Positions 12,301 through 24,000 of a stretch of DNA of 64,000 bases are shown piece after piece (the stretch's first letter is position 1; every line of letters starts with the position of its first letter). Made by a program: the position numbers and the translations under genes. The notes under the pieces were generated by a model that saw only the letters and a program-made list of their open reading frames with translations, did no database searches and had not been told where the DNA came from. The DNA comes from Mycteria americana (taxonomy: Eukaryota; Chordata; Aves; Ciconiiformes; Ciconiidae), in contig NC_134367.1 of NCBI RefSeq assembly GCF_035582795.1, positions 7,054,062 through 7,118,061 of the forward strand, written 5' to 3'.

Positions 12301-15300
12301 CTGACGTCCTATATATCCCATTCTTTAGAGCTCATTGATATTTGATTTTGAACTTACTGAAGTCACATGTGAGGGTGCAGAACTACAATCTAAAGACACT
12401 GCTTTGTTGCTGAAATTACTTCATAAACAAATCTTGCTAAATTTGAGTATTTTATCATAAAGTAATTGCTTTTGAGTATATCAATTCTGCCTCAGAAAAC
12501 TGTATCCAAGGGGCCATGCTAAAGCCATTTCCTTTCCAATTTCTCTAAAAATGAAGCACTTTTCTGTTCTTTTACCAGGCCAAGAGCACAATTTTCTGAA
12601 GTACGATGACAGCTTCATCACTGATCTGAACACCCCCTATGACTATGAATCATTGATGCACTATGAACCATTTTCATTTAACAAAAATGAAAGCATCCCC
12701 ACAATCACAGCGAAGATACCTGAGTTTAATACCATAATTGGACAACGTCTAGACCTCAGTGCCATTGACCTGGAAAGACTGAATCGCATGTATAACTGCA
12801 GTAAGTCATAATTTAACCATGGCAAAATGTATTTTTTTTGTTTACACTTGAGCCTGGCTGGTTTACCTCCCTTATGTCTCTAAAACCACAAAAACTCTTC
12901 TCAGGTGCTCTTGAGGTGGTATGGGAGAGGACCTGTGCTGTAGAGACACAACTTTTTTATTGCCTCCTCATCCCTCTCTTTGACTCTGCTAACTGTCATT
13001 ACTTTTGTAAAAGTTCAATTAGCCAATGAAAGTCAATCCATTCACATCTTTTCTTCCATGTTGCTCGTAGGGGTTCAGACATGTAGTTGTGTTCTGCTGG
13101 TGTGTGGGCAGCTTCATTGTGCCTCTTTTGGGAGGTGAATGCAACTATACTTTGTCCTTCTTTACTGACATGCAGTCTAAATTAGATTATTTTGCACCTG
13201 AGATTGGCTAAGTCTAGAGTCTGACACTCTGTCTAGTTGGTTGCTAAGCCAGTTGAAGATGTTATCACCATGTGTGATTGTTTGTGAGAAGTTCTTGTCC
13301 CCATGGATCTGCCAACAGAAGCATCCACTTGCAGGCAAACTCAGCTGAACCGGCCTAAGGTAACTGGGTGGACTTTGCTCGAAGTGGAAGGACAGTGCTC
13401 ATGCTCATCAAGCAGACAAGTGAGCCATGAAGAACAATAACCTCCAGCAGAGGAACGGTTAAATGCAACACCACCACTATTCACAGAGTGATTTGTCTCT
13501 CCAAGGCTTGCAAGCAGGCATAAAGACAGCCACCACCAGTCACTGTGCTTCAGCTGTGGCATGGGAGTTTGTTAACCTTCTGCAAAGTGGTCAAATGTTG
13601 GTGTCTTTATGCAGGGAATCCCTCCAGGAATTAAACGTTTCCTCTTTTGAGTCTTTGGGCTCACATCTGCTGGGGGTTGTCTTCTCTACATCATGACTAT
13701 ACTAGTGTAAAAAAAAAAACAACCAGAATTAGAGCAGAAATTTTAATGAGATTCTACTTTGGAGGTAACCATGTGTGCATTTTTTTTCAGCTTCAACTCA
13801 CACTTTTTTGGACCAGTGTTCTTTTGAATTTGAAAATATCTGTGGCATGATTCAGGGCACCAGAGATGATCTAGACTGGGTCCATCAACACGGCAGTGCT
13901 CCAGGGCAGGAAGACCACACACTTTCTGGGCGCTGTAGAGGTAAAACAAAGTAACAGAACACTTTCCTATGGAAAAGGGGTGAGCTGGAGTGATGGTCCC
14001 TTGTGTATGTCTGTGCTCGTCTGTGTACTTTAACTACAGTGTCTTTAACAACTTCTCTGAACCTGTTGTAGTCAACCCTTGAGAAAACCCAGCACTGGCT
14101 ACTCTGAAAACACAGGATTAAATGACCATATTTAGAAGACTACACAGCAAACATCTGAGTTGTAATGTGTCTAGTTAAGCAAAAAGCCCTTTTTCTTTTC
14201 ACGTGTCTTGGCCCTGTGAGTGTTAGTTTATGGTGGCACTCATGCTCTCATTAAGCTTTTTCAATATAGTGGAATGTTCTCCACACCAGCAAGATAAAAG
14301 AGGACAAAGAACAATCTTAACTAGAGGCCTTTTAAATATAACCTGGAAAAGGATTTACTGCAACTTCCAAAGTCTAAGAGTTATGTTACCCCGTGATAAG
14401 AATGAAACAGCACTCATAGCCACTCATAAATGTTGTGTTTGCAAAGTGAATGATAAGCTAAGCTTGAGGAGTGCTGGTTCTGGAGGTAAAAGAAAGTTGC
14501 AAAGTATTTTATGATAGGAGTTTAGGCATAATTTTCTTTTTCACATGGTAATTTTGCCATTTTTCAAAGGAAGAAAATCTCAAAGAGAGTGGAGTCAGCC
14601 CCAGTCACAGTTGCAAGGTGTTAGCTTACAAGTGAGAATAAAGATTAAATCCCAACAAGCAGTTCTGAAAAGCAAGGGCCTGATTTGTCATTATTTAGAC
14701 AGGGAAAACAATGAGAGACTTCCAAAAAAAAAGTACTTTTGTGGTAAGTTTTGCCTAAGTACAGAGTGAAAGAACCCTGGCCTAAAGCACATTCAGTTGT
14801 GCTTTGTTATTCTTTGATAAAGGAAAAATTTGACTTGCTGCACTCAGTAGACTATTCCCCTTATGTGACACACCCACTGGAAAGAAGAACAGGTCTTCAA
14901 CCTCTTATAATGCTGGTACTTGTTGATCAGCTCCAAAAATGCAATGTAACTCAAGAAAACCATCTGACAGCTTCTAGAAGTACATGCTCCTAACCCTCAT
15001 CTGAATTTTAAAATTCTATCTGTTTTTTGTCCCATATAGTATAATTGTAAACTGAAAAATAATTCAGCTGAGTTGTTTGAGATTATCAGGTAAAATCCAA
15101 TCTGCCTAAAGTAAGCACGTAACTTGCACTTATGCTTTAGCATCTAGTGACTCAGTACAAAATAAGTATGGACGTTATCTGAAGAGTTAATGGAGAAGGG
15201 TAGGTGCCTCTGAAGATCTCCAGAGTGTCTAAATGAATTGCATGAGTAGGGGATGCCTCTCCTTTTGGATGCCTTCAGTGACCCTTGGTTCATTCAAACT

Positions 15301-18300
15301 TAGACATTTTTGGAGAACTGGTTCTGCAGTCATCTCAAGTGGGGGCAAATTTTAGGTTTCTAACACAGATGGATCGTGTTTTGCCCAAACAGCTTTAACT
15401 TCTTGGGTTTTTTACTTATTACTGGCTAAACCGAAGGAGGAAAAGTACAGCCTAACATTTAGAGAGCAGCTGGCAGTCTGGCTCTGGATTTGATCCCTGT
15501 ATCTCCATGCTGAAGTCTGCTAAGGCCGTGTTCTAATTGCCATAGATGGTTAATGTTGCCTTTATTTGACTTTCTTATCAAAAAGGAGGTAGAGTCTAGA
15601 TCATTTGGGGGTTTGATACCATAAGAAGTTCAACAACAAAGTTAGGCACCTGAATAAGGCTCACAGACCTGTTTCTCACTTGGAGCAACAGTGATCATAC
15701 TTACGTTTAACATACCTAAATGTAACATAAATTTAACTTATGGTGAAGTGTCATATATGTGCCTAAAGCGACTAGGTATCTTTGGCAAGTTTTCTATGGG
15801 TATGAGTTCAAAGCATTGCTACAGTGAGGGAGGTAATGGAGAATATTCCCCTGACATGGTTAGAGCGAACACGATAAACAGAGCAGCTCGAACAGCTCCA
15901 CTCACCATGCAGGAGGCTGTATTGTGTTTATGCAGCTGCAGGTTTAACTGATGATGCCCTAGATGTTAGCTTGGACAAGAGTCCGAGAAACCAGCCCCCA
16001 ACAGAGGAAGCTATCACACAACAGCTAAAAGAATTTCACGTGTTAAATTAATCATAGTCTATAATGAATAACGAAAGAGCAATGCAATACAGATAAGACG
16101 TGACAAGTCCATGTGATACCAAGATAAAATACTTGTGCAAATGGTGAATCCCTTGTAAATATAAAGATAAAAGTAGACATTTCAAATATAAAGTAAAGAA
16201 CACTTCAGAAAATGTTAGTGGGAAATTAAACTAGAGGGGCAGGAATTCTTAAATAATTTCCCCAAACTGAGAAGCTGAGTTTCCAAAAGTCTTTGGGCAA
16301 GCTGTAAAAAAGAGCTTCTTCATATTCAAGGTCAGGAGAGTGCTAGTTCTGTGTCCAACTCTTTTTTATTATCTTCATCACTGATAAGAAATTACCTTAC
16401 TCTTTACAAGGTAATATAGCATATGAACTCTAAGATCACATCTTTAGAGTATCTTTAGTATAAATCAAGAAAAAATATGTTTACTGGTTACTTGCAGTTA
16501 GCACTGAATCCTCTGTCTCATATCTCTGACATCCCTGAGGCATCCACCTTCCAACTGGACCAACTAATGCAAAACTGACATAAGCTGCCAGCAATGAGTT
16601 CCATATAAGCTAAACTACTAGTCCTGTTCTTATTCTGGTCTGTCTTGGATGGTTATCATATACGGTTTCCTCTACTATTCACGTTAAGTACTACACTTAG
16701 GCCTACTAAAAAAGTGGAGTTGAAATGATAAATTTACACCATGCAGCTAGCAAGAAATCTGCGAAGACACAGTGACACTCTACACTTTCTTCACAGATGC
16801 TGGCTATTTCATGTACTTCAGCACCAGCTCTGGCAACACAGGTGAGGTGGCAATCCTAGAGTCTCGAATCCTTTATCCAAAGAGAACTCAGCAGTGCCTT
16901 CAGTTCTTTTATAAGACCACAGGAAGCCTTTCTGACAAGCTGATCATCTGGCTTAAAGAGGATGATGGCACTGGAAATGTTCGCAAGATGAGGAAAATTC
17001 AAACCTTTCAAGGTAATTCTGGAAATATGAGGAATATATAGAATAATGGGGGAGGAAAAGTTTTCTTACTGAGCCCATGAATGCAGTGGATTGGCTCAGA
17101 AATCAAAAGATTTTCCTGAAGCTACCAGAATATCTTGCAATGCAGCTAAGGGTTTTGGTATTACATGAGTGCATTTAGCAGTGAAACTGTGGGTTGTAAT
17201 AATGCAATTTAGGTGCTCCACAGCACAAGTCACAATGTTCCTAATAATGTTATCTTACACTCAGTGACTGAGAGGGACCCCAAACTCTGCTGGACCAGAT
17301 CTCCACTGGCTGTTATATGATCTGACAGTGAACTGTTCAGATGTAAATACCTGTGCTCATCTGCAGTCAATAAGAATCCCAGCCTGATTTTTATATGGTT
17401 GGAAATATAAAACATATGCAATTTTGGAAATGTGAATTGAGTTCCCACTTCGGGTGATTTTGCTAAACAGGACAAATTCAGCCACTGTGGTACTATGTGT
17501 GTATGTTGTCAAAACCCAAGACCTGTGATAACCTACCTATATCAAGCTGCAGCAGTTTGCAGGGACACATAAGTCCCTGGAAAAGTGGCAGCAACAGTTA
17601 ATTCTAACATATTGGGTCATTGACTCCCCTCCAATTGTTATGTCTTGGCCTTTAGACTGTTGCCCTTTATACTAGAGACTGTCGTTCACTAATGTGTGAA
17701 GAGTTCCTAATACAATGTGTCCAAAGCATTTAGATGATAAGGCAATGTACGTATATTATAATCATAATATCAGCTTAAGATCTCTAGCCCTCAGGAATCT
17801 GTGAGAGGTCCAATTGTCTAAAAATGCAGCTGGAATGGATGGCTAGGAATAAGCTGCTTCATAATATCACTAATCATGCTGATGGCAATGTTTTGCTTTC
17901 CTTTTACCAAAGCGGATAATGACTATAACTGGAAAATTGCCCATGTAACCCTCAACACTCAGAAGAAGTTCCGTTACCTCTTCCAAGGACTAAAGGGCAA
18001 CACCAGCTCTTCATCTGGTGGGATTGCTATCGATGACGTCACACTGACAGAGACCCCCTGTCCCACAGCTGTGTGGGTCATTCGGAATTTCAGCCAAATC
18101 CTCGCAAACGCATCAAATGATGTTATTGAAAGCCCTCGGTTTTATAGCCCTGAGGGTTACGGTTTTGGCATAAGTGTGTATCCCCACTTCAATATGAATG
18201 GCTACATTCGCATTGCCTTTCACTTGTGCAGTGGAGAGAATGATGGTGTTCTGGAGTGGCCAGCTCTGAACCGCCAAGCTATACTCACAGTGCTGGACCA

Positions 18301-21039
18301 GGACCCTGATGTCTTGAAAAGGATGTCCTCAAGCAAAAGCTTCACCACAAGCAAAGACCATATTAGCTCAGGTAAGTGGTGCCTGCCTGGAGGAGTGATG
18401 AAAATGAAAGCCAAAGAATCCAAGTCAGAGGACTGAGTGTAGGACTCGGAGCTGGGCAACTTTGGCTGCATTTCCCAATTTGGGACACTTTCCTGTGCAT
18501 GACTTTCCTGTGTATGACTCAGAATTCCTGTCTGTGAAAGATCACCTAATGTGAAAAGTGATGCATAGAAGGTTGGTGTTATTATAAGCAATCCCTGGGA
18601 TATGTGAGTTTGACTCTAAATACAGAGTTCTCCTAAGAGCTGGCAATTCCCATTCTACCTGTGGTTTGCCCATTATGATAGGTGACATATCACCACAGGA
18701 TGGTGTAATGTCAGCAGGGTGCTGTATTCCATTACTAAATCAACAACAATTTAAGTTAAAACTGCATTTTGGAGGCTTGGTTAACTTGAACATACATGAG
18801 CTGAATGCACAGGGTTCACATTGTAGCTGTATTTAAGAAAAAAAATACCTGAAAACACCTGTGAGATCAGTCTGCAGCATTTGAAGCCTGTCTTGCTTGG
18901 CTGGGTGTAGACTGCAGATTATGAACTCTTTCAGACAGGGGCTACCTTTTAACTCCAGGTTTATACAGCATGATGTAGCACCATAGTCCCACATCCACCC
19001 CTAGGATTTCCCATGGATGTGTTAATTCAAAGAAATAAGAACAACCGGACAATAATGGGTTTGGTAGAGAATAAAATACTAGAGATTAATCTCCATCCCT
19101 CTTCACTTTTTCCAGTGGAAGTTTAGTACACGCTTTTTCAGGAGGAGGTTTTAAACCTTAGGTATGAATATGTTTAACAGAACCATAACAATGAACAAAA
19201 TCTGCTAGACTCTAAACCATAGGTACTTAAAACCTCATGAGGAAGTGTCCTTGTGCAAGAGGGAGCTCTTAGCTGGTGGCAACGAGGAGGTAACTTGCAT
19301 TTGGTTAGTCCTCAGTGAAAGGGGAGTTGTGGAATTTAAATGCCCTCACATAGACTACGAGTCCTCATGCAGACCATATCTAAGGATCTGCTGGCACCCA
19401 TAATTTGTCAGTCCTCTGTGATTTGTTTGGGCATTTCAGCTCTGAAATTGATTTTACAGCATAAATCCCATTTAACACTGTAATTCACAAAAAAGTCATG
19501 TCATACTTCCAGCTGCAGAACTTTGTGGTTCTTACTCATCACTCATATTCTGTTTGCAGATGCTAACAGAACCTCACTATGGGACAAACCATCAATTGCT
19601 GGAAAATTTGATGCCTCGTGCAATTGCTATAGAGGTGTACCCTGGGGGTGGACTAACTTCATATCCCACAGCCAGATAAGACGGAGAAGCTTCCTGAAGA
19701 ATGATGACCTGATTATTTTTGCAGAATTTCATGGTAAAGACCCTCTTCTTGATTCTCCTTAAACAAACGAGTGATCCTTTCTATCTCTTTTCACACATCC
19801 AAGTAAATATTGCCACCTGTCTCTGAGTCATCTTCTCTTCTAATGGGGATCAACTTTTAAAAGCGTTTCTGTGTCTTAGTTTCAGGTGGGTGATGTTGAC
19901 TAAAGTGACTGTGAGTTCAGAGGAATCTAAATGGCAATGATTTACTGAAGGTTAGCTTCTTAGACACCTTTAAGCACCCTAACCAGTAGCCATGTCCATT
20001 TCTAAGTATTGAACTTACTAAAAGGCCTTCCTCATTCTGTTTATTTTCAAACAGAACAGCCACACTTGGCATAGTTTTTCAAAGTACATAATATCACTGA
20101 TTTACCTAACTAGTTACTGTAATTTCAGTATTATTTTCTGTGTTGTACTTTAAATATGCAGAACTTGCTGTGGTACAGCAAGAGCTCTGTAAAGGGCAAA
20201 TGTACAAGGAGTACATTCTGGTCCACAAAGCACCCTGTGAGCCCCTGGTATGAAGAATACTACATATAGCATCACTCACTGTTACCCGATGTCTTTCTCC
20301 TCTCTTTCCCTTTTTAAAAGATCTAATTCACCTCAATAACACTGAAGTCCCTGTCCAACCTCAACAATCTGCCTTCACGGAAGGCCTCATTCTTGAAAGG
20401 CAGAAGAGAGCAGCCCAGGATATGGAGCCTGTTCAAGACCGGCTGCCTTATCTGCAAGACCCCTGTGACCCAAACCCTTGCCAGAATGACGGAGTCTGTG
20501 TGAATGTGAAAGGGAGAGCAAGCTGCAGGTACCACGGACCTCTTCCCTCCTTGCCTTGACTTTCTTCTGAACCAAATGATGCAGCTAATAAGTATTCAGA
20601 GCTACAGACCTCAGAGGTCTGAGCCACTAGGTCTTCAAGGAACAGTAGGAACAAAACACTTCACTGCAGTGACTGGTTTCTACTAGCAGCCATAAGGGGA
20701 GACAAAGAAACCCCATTCTGTGGTGCTTCCAGGGGATGTAAATAGCCTCCAAACAAGGTGGGGATGTTGTGACGTGAACGCCTCTAATGGGAACTGCCCA
20801 TCCAGGATAGTGAGTGTGAGGACCTTGAGGTGGGCCTACAGGGCAGGACAAAACTCCTGATCCATGTGAATCTGTACTTTATTTTTCCCAGGTGCCCATC
20901 AGGACAAGCCTTCTTCTATACGGGTGAGAGGTGTCAGTCAAGGGAGATCCATGGGAACATCCTGGGAATGACAGTTGGTGGAATTGCTGGAACCATTGTC
21001 TTAACCATCGTCCTCATTTCCATGATGGCTAGAAGATAA
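6252..21039 (+). CDS. MEP1A: Meprin A subunit alpha (astacin zinc metallopeptidase), complete
   Basis: Fourteen coding exons join into 2,139 nt (712 residues plus stop), all phases consistent: 6252-6320, 6406-6430, 6526-6579, 7427-7467, 7578-7656, 7973-8090, 9555-9730, 12579-12800, 13791-13940, 16797-17012, 17913-18371, 19560-19733, 20321-20528, 20892-21039. Domains in order: signal peptide (1-20), propeptide with the F-x-G-D aspartate-switch motif (about 55-59), astacin catalytic domain with HExxHxxGFxHE at 157-168 and Met-turn S-L-M-H-Y at 212-216, MAM, MATH, inserted domain with furin motif RQKR (621-624), a six-cysteine EGF module, one transmembrane helix (about 689-710) and a short basic tail. 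The furin motif is the hallmark of the alpha rather than the beta subunit, so the mature enzyme is expected to be shed from the membrane. The length is close to the mammalian protein (about 746 residues). A second, truncated paralog lies just upstream in the same orientation. Confidence 0.95.
6406..6430 (+). CDS. MEP1A: Meprin alpha exon 2: propeptide microexon
   Basis: A 25-nt exon encoding VRHLSSEA, with acceptor ctttcag and donor G|gtaagt, ending in phase 1. Confidence 0.8.
6526..6579 (+). CDS. MEP1A: Meprin alpha exon 3: propeptide
   Basis: Encodes [17 protein letters not shown] with donor TTAG|gtgagt. The acceptor sits in a cagcagcag run, so use of the second or third cag would shorten the exon by three or six bases. 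Confidence 0.8.
7427..7467 (+). CDS. MEP1A: Meprin alpha exon 4: propeptide aspartate switch
   Basis: Encodes [15 protein letters not shown]-x-G-D is the conserved astacin propeptide motif whose aspartate binds the catalytic zinc in the zymogen. The exon ends in phase 0. Confidence 0.88.
7578..7656 (+). CDS. MEP1A: Meprin alpha exon 5: propeptide to catalytic junction
   Basis: Encodes [19 protein letters not shown]. The start of the mature astacin domain, with the typical W-x-x-P-I-P-Y pattern, lies here. Confidence 0.9.
7973..8090 (+). CDS. MEP1A: Meprin alpha exon 6: astacin domain
   Basis: Encodes the N-terminal astacin subdomain ([19 protein letters not shown]). The exon ends in phase 2 at GG|gtaagg, and the first disulphide cysteine is present. 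Confidence 0.9.
9555..9730 (+). CDS. MEP1A: Meprin alpha exon 7: zinc-binding motif
   Basis: Holds the full astacin signature HExxHxxGFxHExxRxDRDxYV, with zinc-ligand histidines and catalytic glutamate all intact; the motif starts at 9637. The acceptor is ttctcag and the donor is ACAG|gtgggt. Confidence 0.95.
12579..12800 (+). CDS. MEP1A: Meprin alpha exon 8: Met-turn and end of protease domain
   Basis: Encodes [17 protein letters not shown], the Met-turn with its zinc-proximal tyrosine, through [15 protein letters not shown], which closes the astacin domain. Confidence 0.95.
13791..13940 (+). CDS. MEP1A: Meprin alpha exon 9: MAM domain start
   Basis: Encodes [11 protein letters not shown] and then [10 protein letters not shown], the typical start of a MAM domain (C-x-F-E-x-x-x-x-C, D-x-x-W). 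The acceptor follows a tract of eight T residues. Confidence 0.92.
16797..17012 (+). CDS. MEP1A: Meprin alpha exon 10: MAM domain core
   Basis: Encodes [14 protein letters not shown] and [20 protein letters not shown], the MAM core with its C-L-x-F-x-Y motif. Ends in phase 1 at CAAG|gtaatt. Confidence 0.92.
17913..18371 (+). CDS. MEP1A: Meprin alpha exon 11: MAM end and MATH domain
   Basis: A 459-nt exon encoding [20 protein letters not shown] (MAM end) and [15 protein letters not shown] through [12 protein letters not shown] (MATH/TRAF-like). The acceptor is the less usual accaaag. Confidence 0.93.
19560..19733 (+). CDS. MEP1A: Meprin alpha exon 12: MATH domain end
   Basis: A 174-nt exon encoding [15 protein letters not shown] through [15 protein letters not shown], homologous and equal in length to 715-888 of the upstream paralog. 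Confidence 0.93.
20321..20528 (+). CDS. MEP1A: Meprin alpha exon 13: inserted domain, furin site, EGF start
   Basis: Encodes the inserted domain ending in a dibasic RQKR motif (20398-20409), a consensus furin site, then the first EGF cysteines ([14 protein letters not shown]). Donor TGCAG|gtacca, phase 2. Confidence 0.92.
20892..21039 (+). CDS. MEP1A: Meprin alpha exon 14: EGF end, membrane anchor, stop
   Basis: Encodes [14 protein letters not shown], closing the EGF module, then a hydrophobic helix ([16 protein letters not shown]) and the tail ARR, stop TAA. The acceptor is atttttcccag. Confidence 0.93.
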
Positions 21040-24000
21040 AGAGCTGCAGGGGCATAAATCTCAGCCTGGTATTTTTCCATACTTCATAAGACATCAGTTT
21101 TCAGTGAAAAATGATGAATACAATTTGTAGAAGACAAGTCAGCATATGGATGAAATGCGATGAAATGCTCTATCAACATCTTGGCAGCAATCTCTTTACG
21201 CTCTAGGACTTGGCAGTTAAAGAACATCATGTGGAACTGATGTCTAATGAAAGTTCATACCCTGCCTCTCTTGTGTATTCTTTGAATGTTTTGTTTCTTC
21301 ATCCAATAGCAAGCGGTAGTGCTGGGAGTCCATGCATTTACTCTCAACCACAGTTCAAACTTAGATTAAATAACTGGTAGAACCTCTCAAAACACTGGAA
21401 AAAGTCACACAGAAGCACATATATTAAGATTCTAGAAATGCTCCTATAGAAATTACTCAAGAAATCTAAAGGTTACAAATCCATAGTTACATAAATCAGT
21501 ACATCAACACTCATTTTCCATGGAGCTGTGCTGGTTTACCAAAGCTAAGTAGCTGTTACATAGAATTCAGAGTAAACCACTATTATATATTTTTGGCCAA
21601 TTCTCTAGCAGGGAAATAATTTCCCATTAAAGTTAGTTGTCTTTCTAGAAGGCCTCATCACAGAAGGTTTTCAAATATTCAAGTGTAAATCTATTCTCTG
21701 GGCATAATCCAAGTTTTTTTTTAAACATCTATAAAACTCCCATGATGTCAGCAGGCTCTGGATGAAATTGGAGCAGAGCATCAGTTATCATAGGATAGGA
21801 TCTGTAGTGGTTACCATTAAATTCATATCTCTTTGGAAATCATCATCTCACAAGTCAAGGAGAGGGATGGGTGTGTATGAAGAAGAAGACTGGGTCTGTG
21901 GTACTAGAGTGTGCTGGATAAGGTGTTAACACCCTAGAACTTACTGCAGATGGCAGGAAGCAACTGATGTAGTATGTCCTAACATCTGTGCTTTCAAAGA
22001 CTCTAACAGTTTCCACACTTGAAACTTTGTACCCAGGTTTCCTCCAAAAGCAGTTTCTTCTTGTCTGCATATCAGAACAGAAAGAGTTCAAAATGCAAAT
22101 GGTAAATAACTACAGAAGGTGAAGCTACCCTTGTATTTATCAGATACCTGTCACAAGTGATGGCAGCCAAGGGAAAATGCACTCTCCATGGCAGTAGGCT
22201 ATACAGAGGGAGCTGGTTTCCACTTGTTTTTACACTTGGATTCATCCCGGTGCTCATACCAGTCCTGTGAGTAGGGACAAACCATCCATTTAATTAAGGC
22301 ATTATCAACAAGTTAATACTCTGTCCCTAGAGTAAAGGGACACCAAGAATAAGACTGCAAGTTGTCACCACTCACTCCAAAAACATGTGTAGGCTCTGAC
22401 ACTGTTTAGTTTACTTGTGTAGACAGAGCCCATGTCTTCACCCCCTGCCAAACCACATGCTGACTCCTCTCTGCTAGCAGAACTTGTGATGGCATCCAGT
22501 CACAGAGGATGTCCCAGCAAGTGATATTGGGTGCACTTGGGCCCTGCTTGATGCTCTGGCTCCCTGTTGAAACCTAGGAATAAAAGTCTGTCCCCAGCCC
22601 CAAGAGAAGGGGATGGAGCTGCTCTCCTCCAGGAAAGAGGAAAACCCTGTCCAGTCCATGTCCAGGACATCAGGGCCTTGCTGGGATCTGCTGGTTGCTG
22701 CTTCATGTCCTGCTGGGTCTGGGGCCTTCTGGAAGGAGGCTGTTGGGCTTGCCAGTGCTGCTGGTGGCTGGGTCCAGGGATTTCTTCTCCCCACGTCAGG
22801 AAGCTGGTTTTGCCCTGCTCTCATGCATCTTCTGAGCCTGCTGGGAGCAGAATGTGATGGTTGGGAAAGATGACAAGGACTGGCACTTCTCCCTTTGAAT
22901 GATGTTACTTTAAGCCTTTGCATGGAGGTAGGAACACATTCCAGCTGCCCCCCAGCTAGACCCGAGCCCCACTAGCTCCTCATCCTGAGAGTAACAGAGT
23001 TCAGAGCATCTCATTGGTGCAGAAAAAACACCTCAAGAGTATGGCTGCAGTCACTCTCTACAAACATTCCAGTATCCTCCCCTTTTCTGGGAAACTGTAC
23101 ACACAGTCCATTTGCCTTGGGATCTGAAGATTGATAGTGTCAATCTTCCCAAAAGATGCCCAAAAGGAGAAACCCAAAAGAACATGTTCAGAGTCTGCTC
23201 ACTTCCTTGCTCTTCCTCAGTTCCCAAAGCACTTTGTTTTACTACCCATTGGGCTTTGTACTGGTTACACTGGGATGCTCTATTATCTGCAACAAATGCT
23301 CCGAATACCCCTTAAATATTGCTCGACTTAATGTCGTAGACAGATTCCAGGATCTCTGCAGCTCAGCATCACTGCTCACTCCTTCATTTCCTAGGAGCTT
23401 ACCTCTCCAGGATACAGCACTTCTGTGTACTAGTAGCAAAATCCATGTTGGGCACTCGCTATTGCTTGCAAATGGACACTTGGTTGCTTACTAGCAAAAG
23501 AGGAAGGTTATTATGGGCAAAACATGACACTGATCAATGTTGGAGCAAAATCAACAACAGCTGTTGCTGGGCCAGTTGCTTGTTTCACTGCTGTTGGGGA
23601 AAATCATCTCACAAAAACTAGGACAAGAAAAGAGCAGCTTGGTCTTTCCTGTGTTGGCTTCCAGGCAGAGTTAACTCAGCCATTTTTAATGTAGGCTCAC
23701 GTTCTTATCTTTGGCTTCTCCTGCTTCTGAGTTGATCCAGGAAAGCAGCATAGGAATGGGTGAAAGGCGCCATGGCCACAGGTGAAGTGCAGTTTTCTGG
23801 AACTCCTGGAGTTCAAATAAAAGTAATCCTCATGGTGTAAATTGTTTCCCACATGCAAATGCTGCACTCAGCCCATGAGCTACAAGCTTAGGAAAAGTCA
23901 GCTGCCAAGCACTATAGTTTTAGGTAGTTCCTCTCTCCAGTGTGTCTGCACTGCAATTAAATACTTCCTGTGTTCAGTCACTATAGGATGTAGCTGACAG

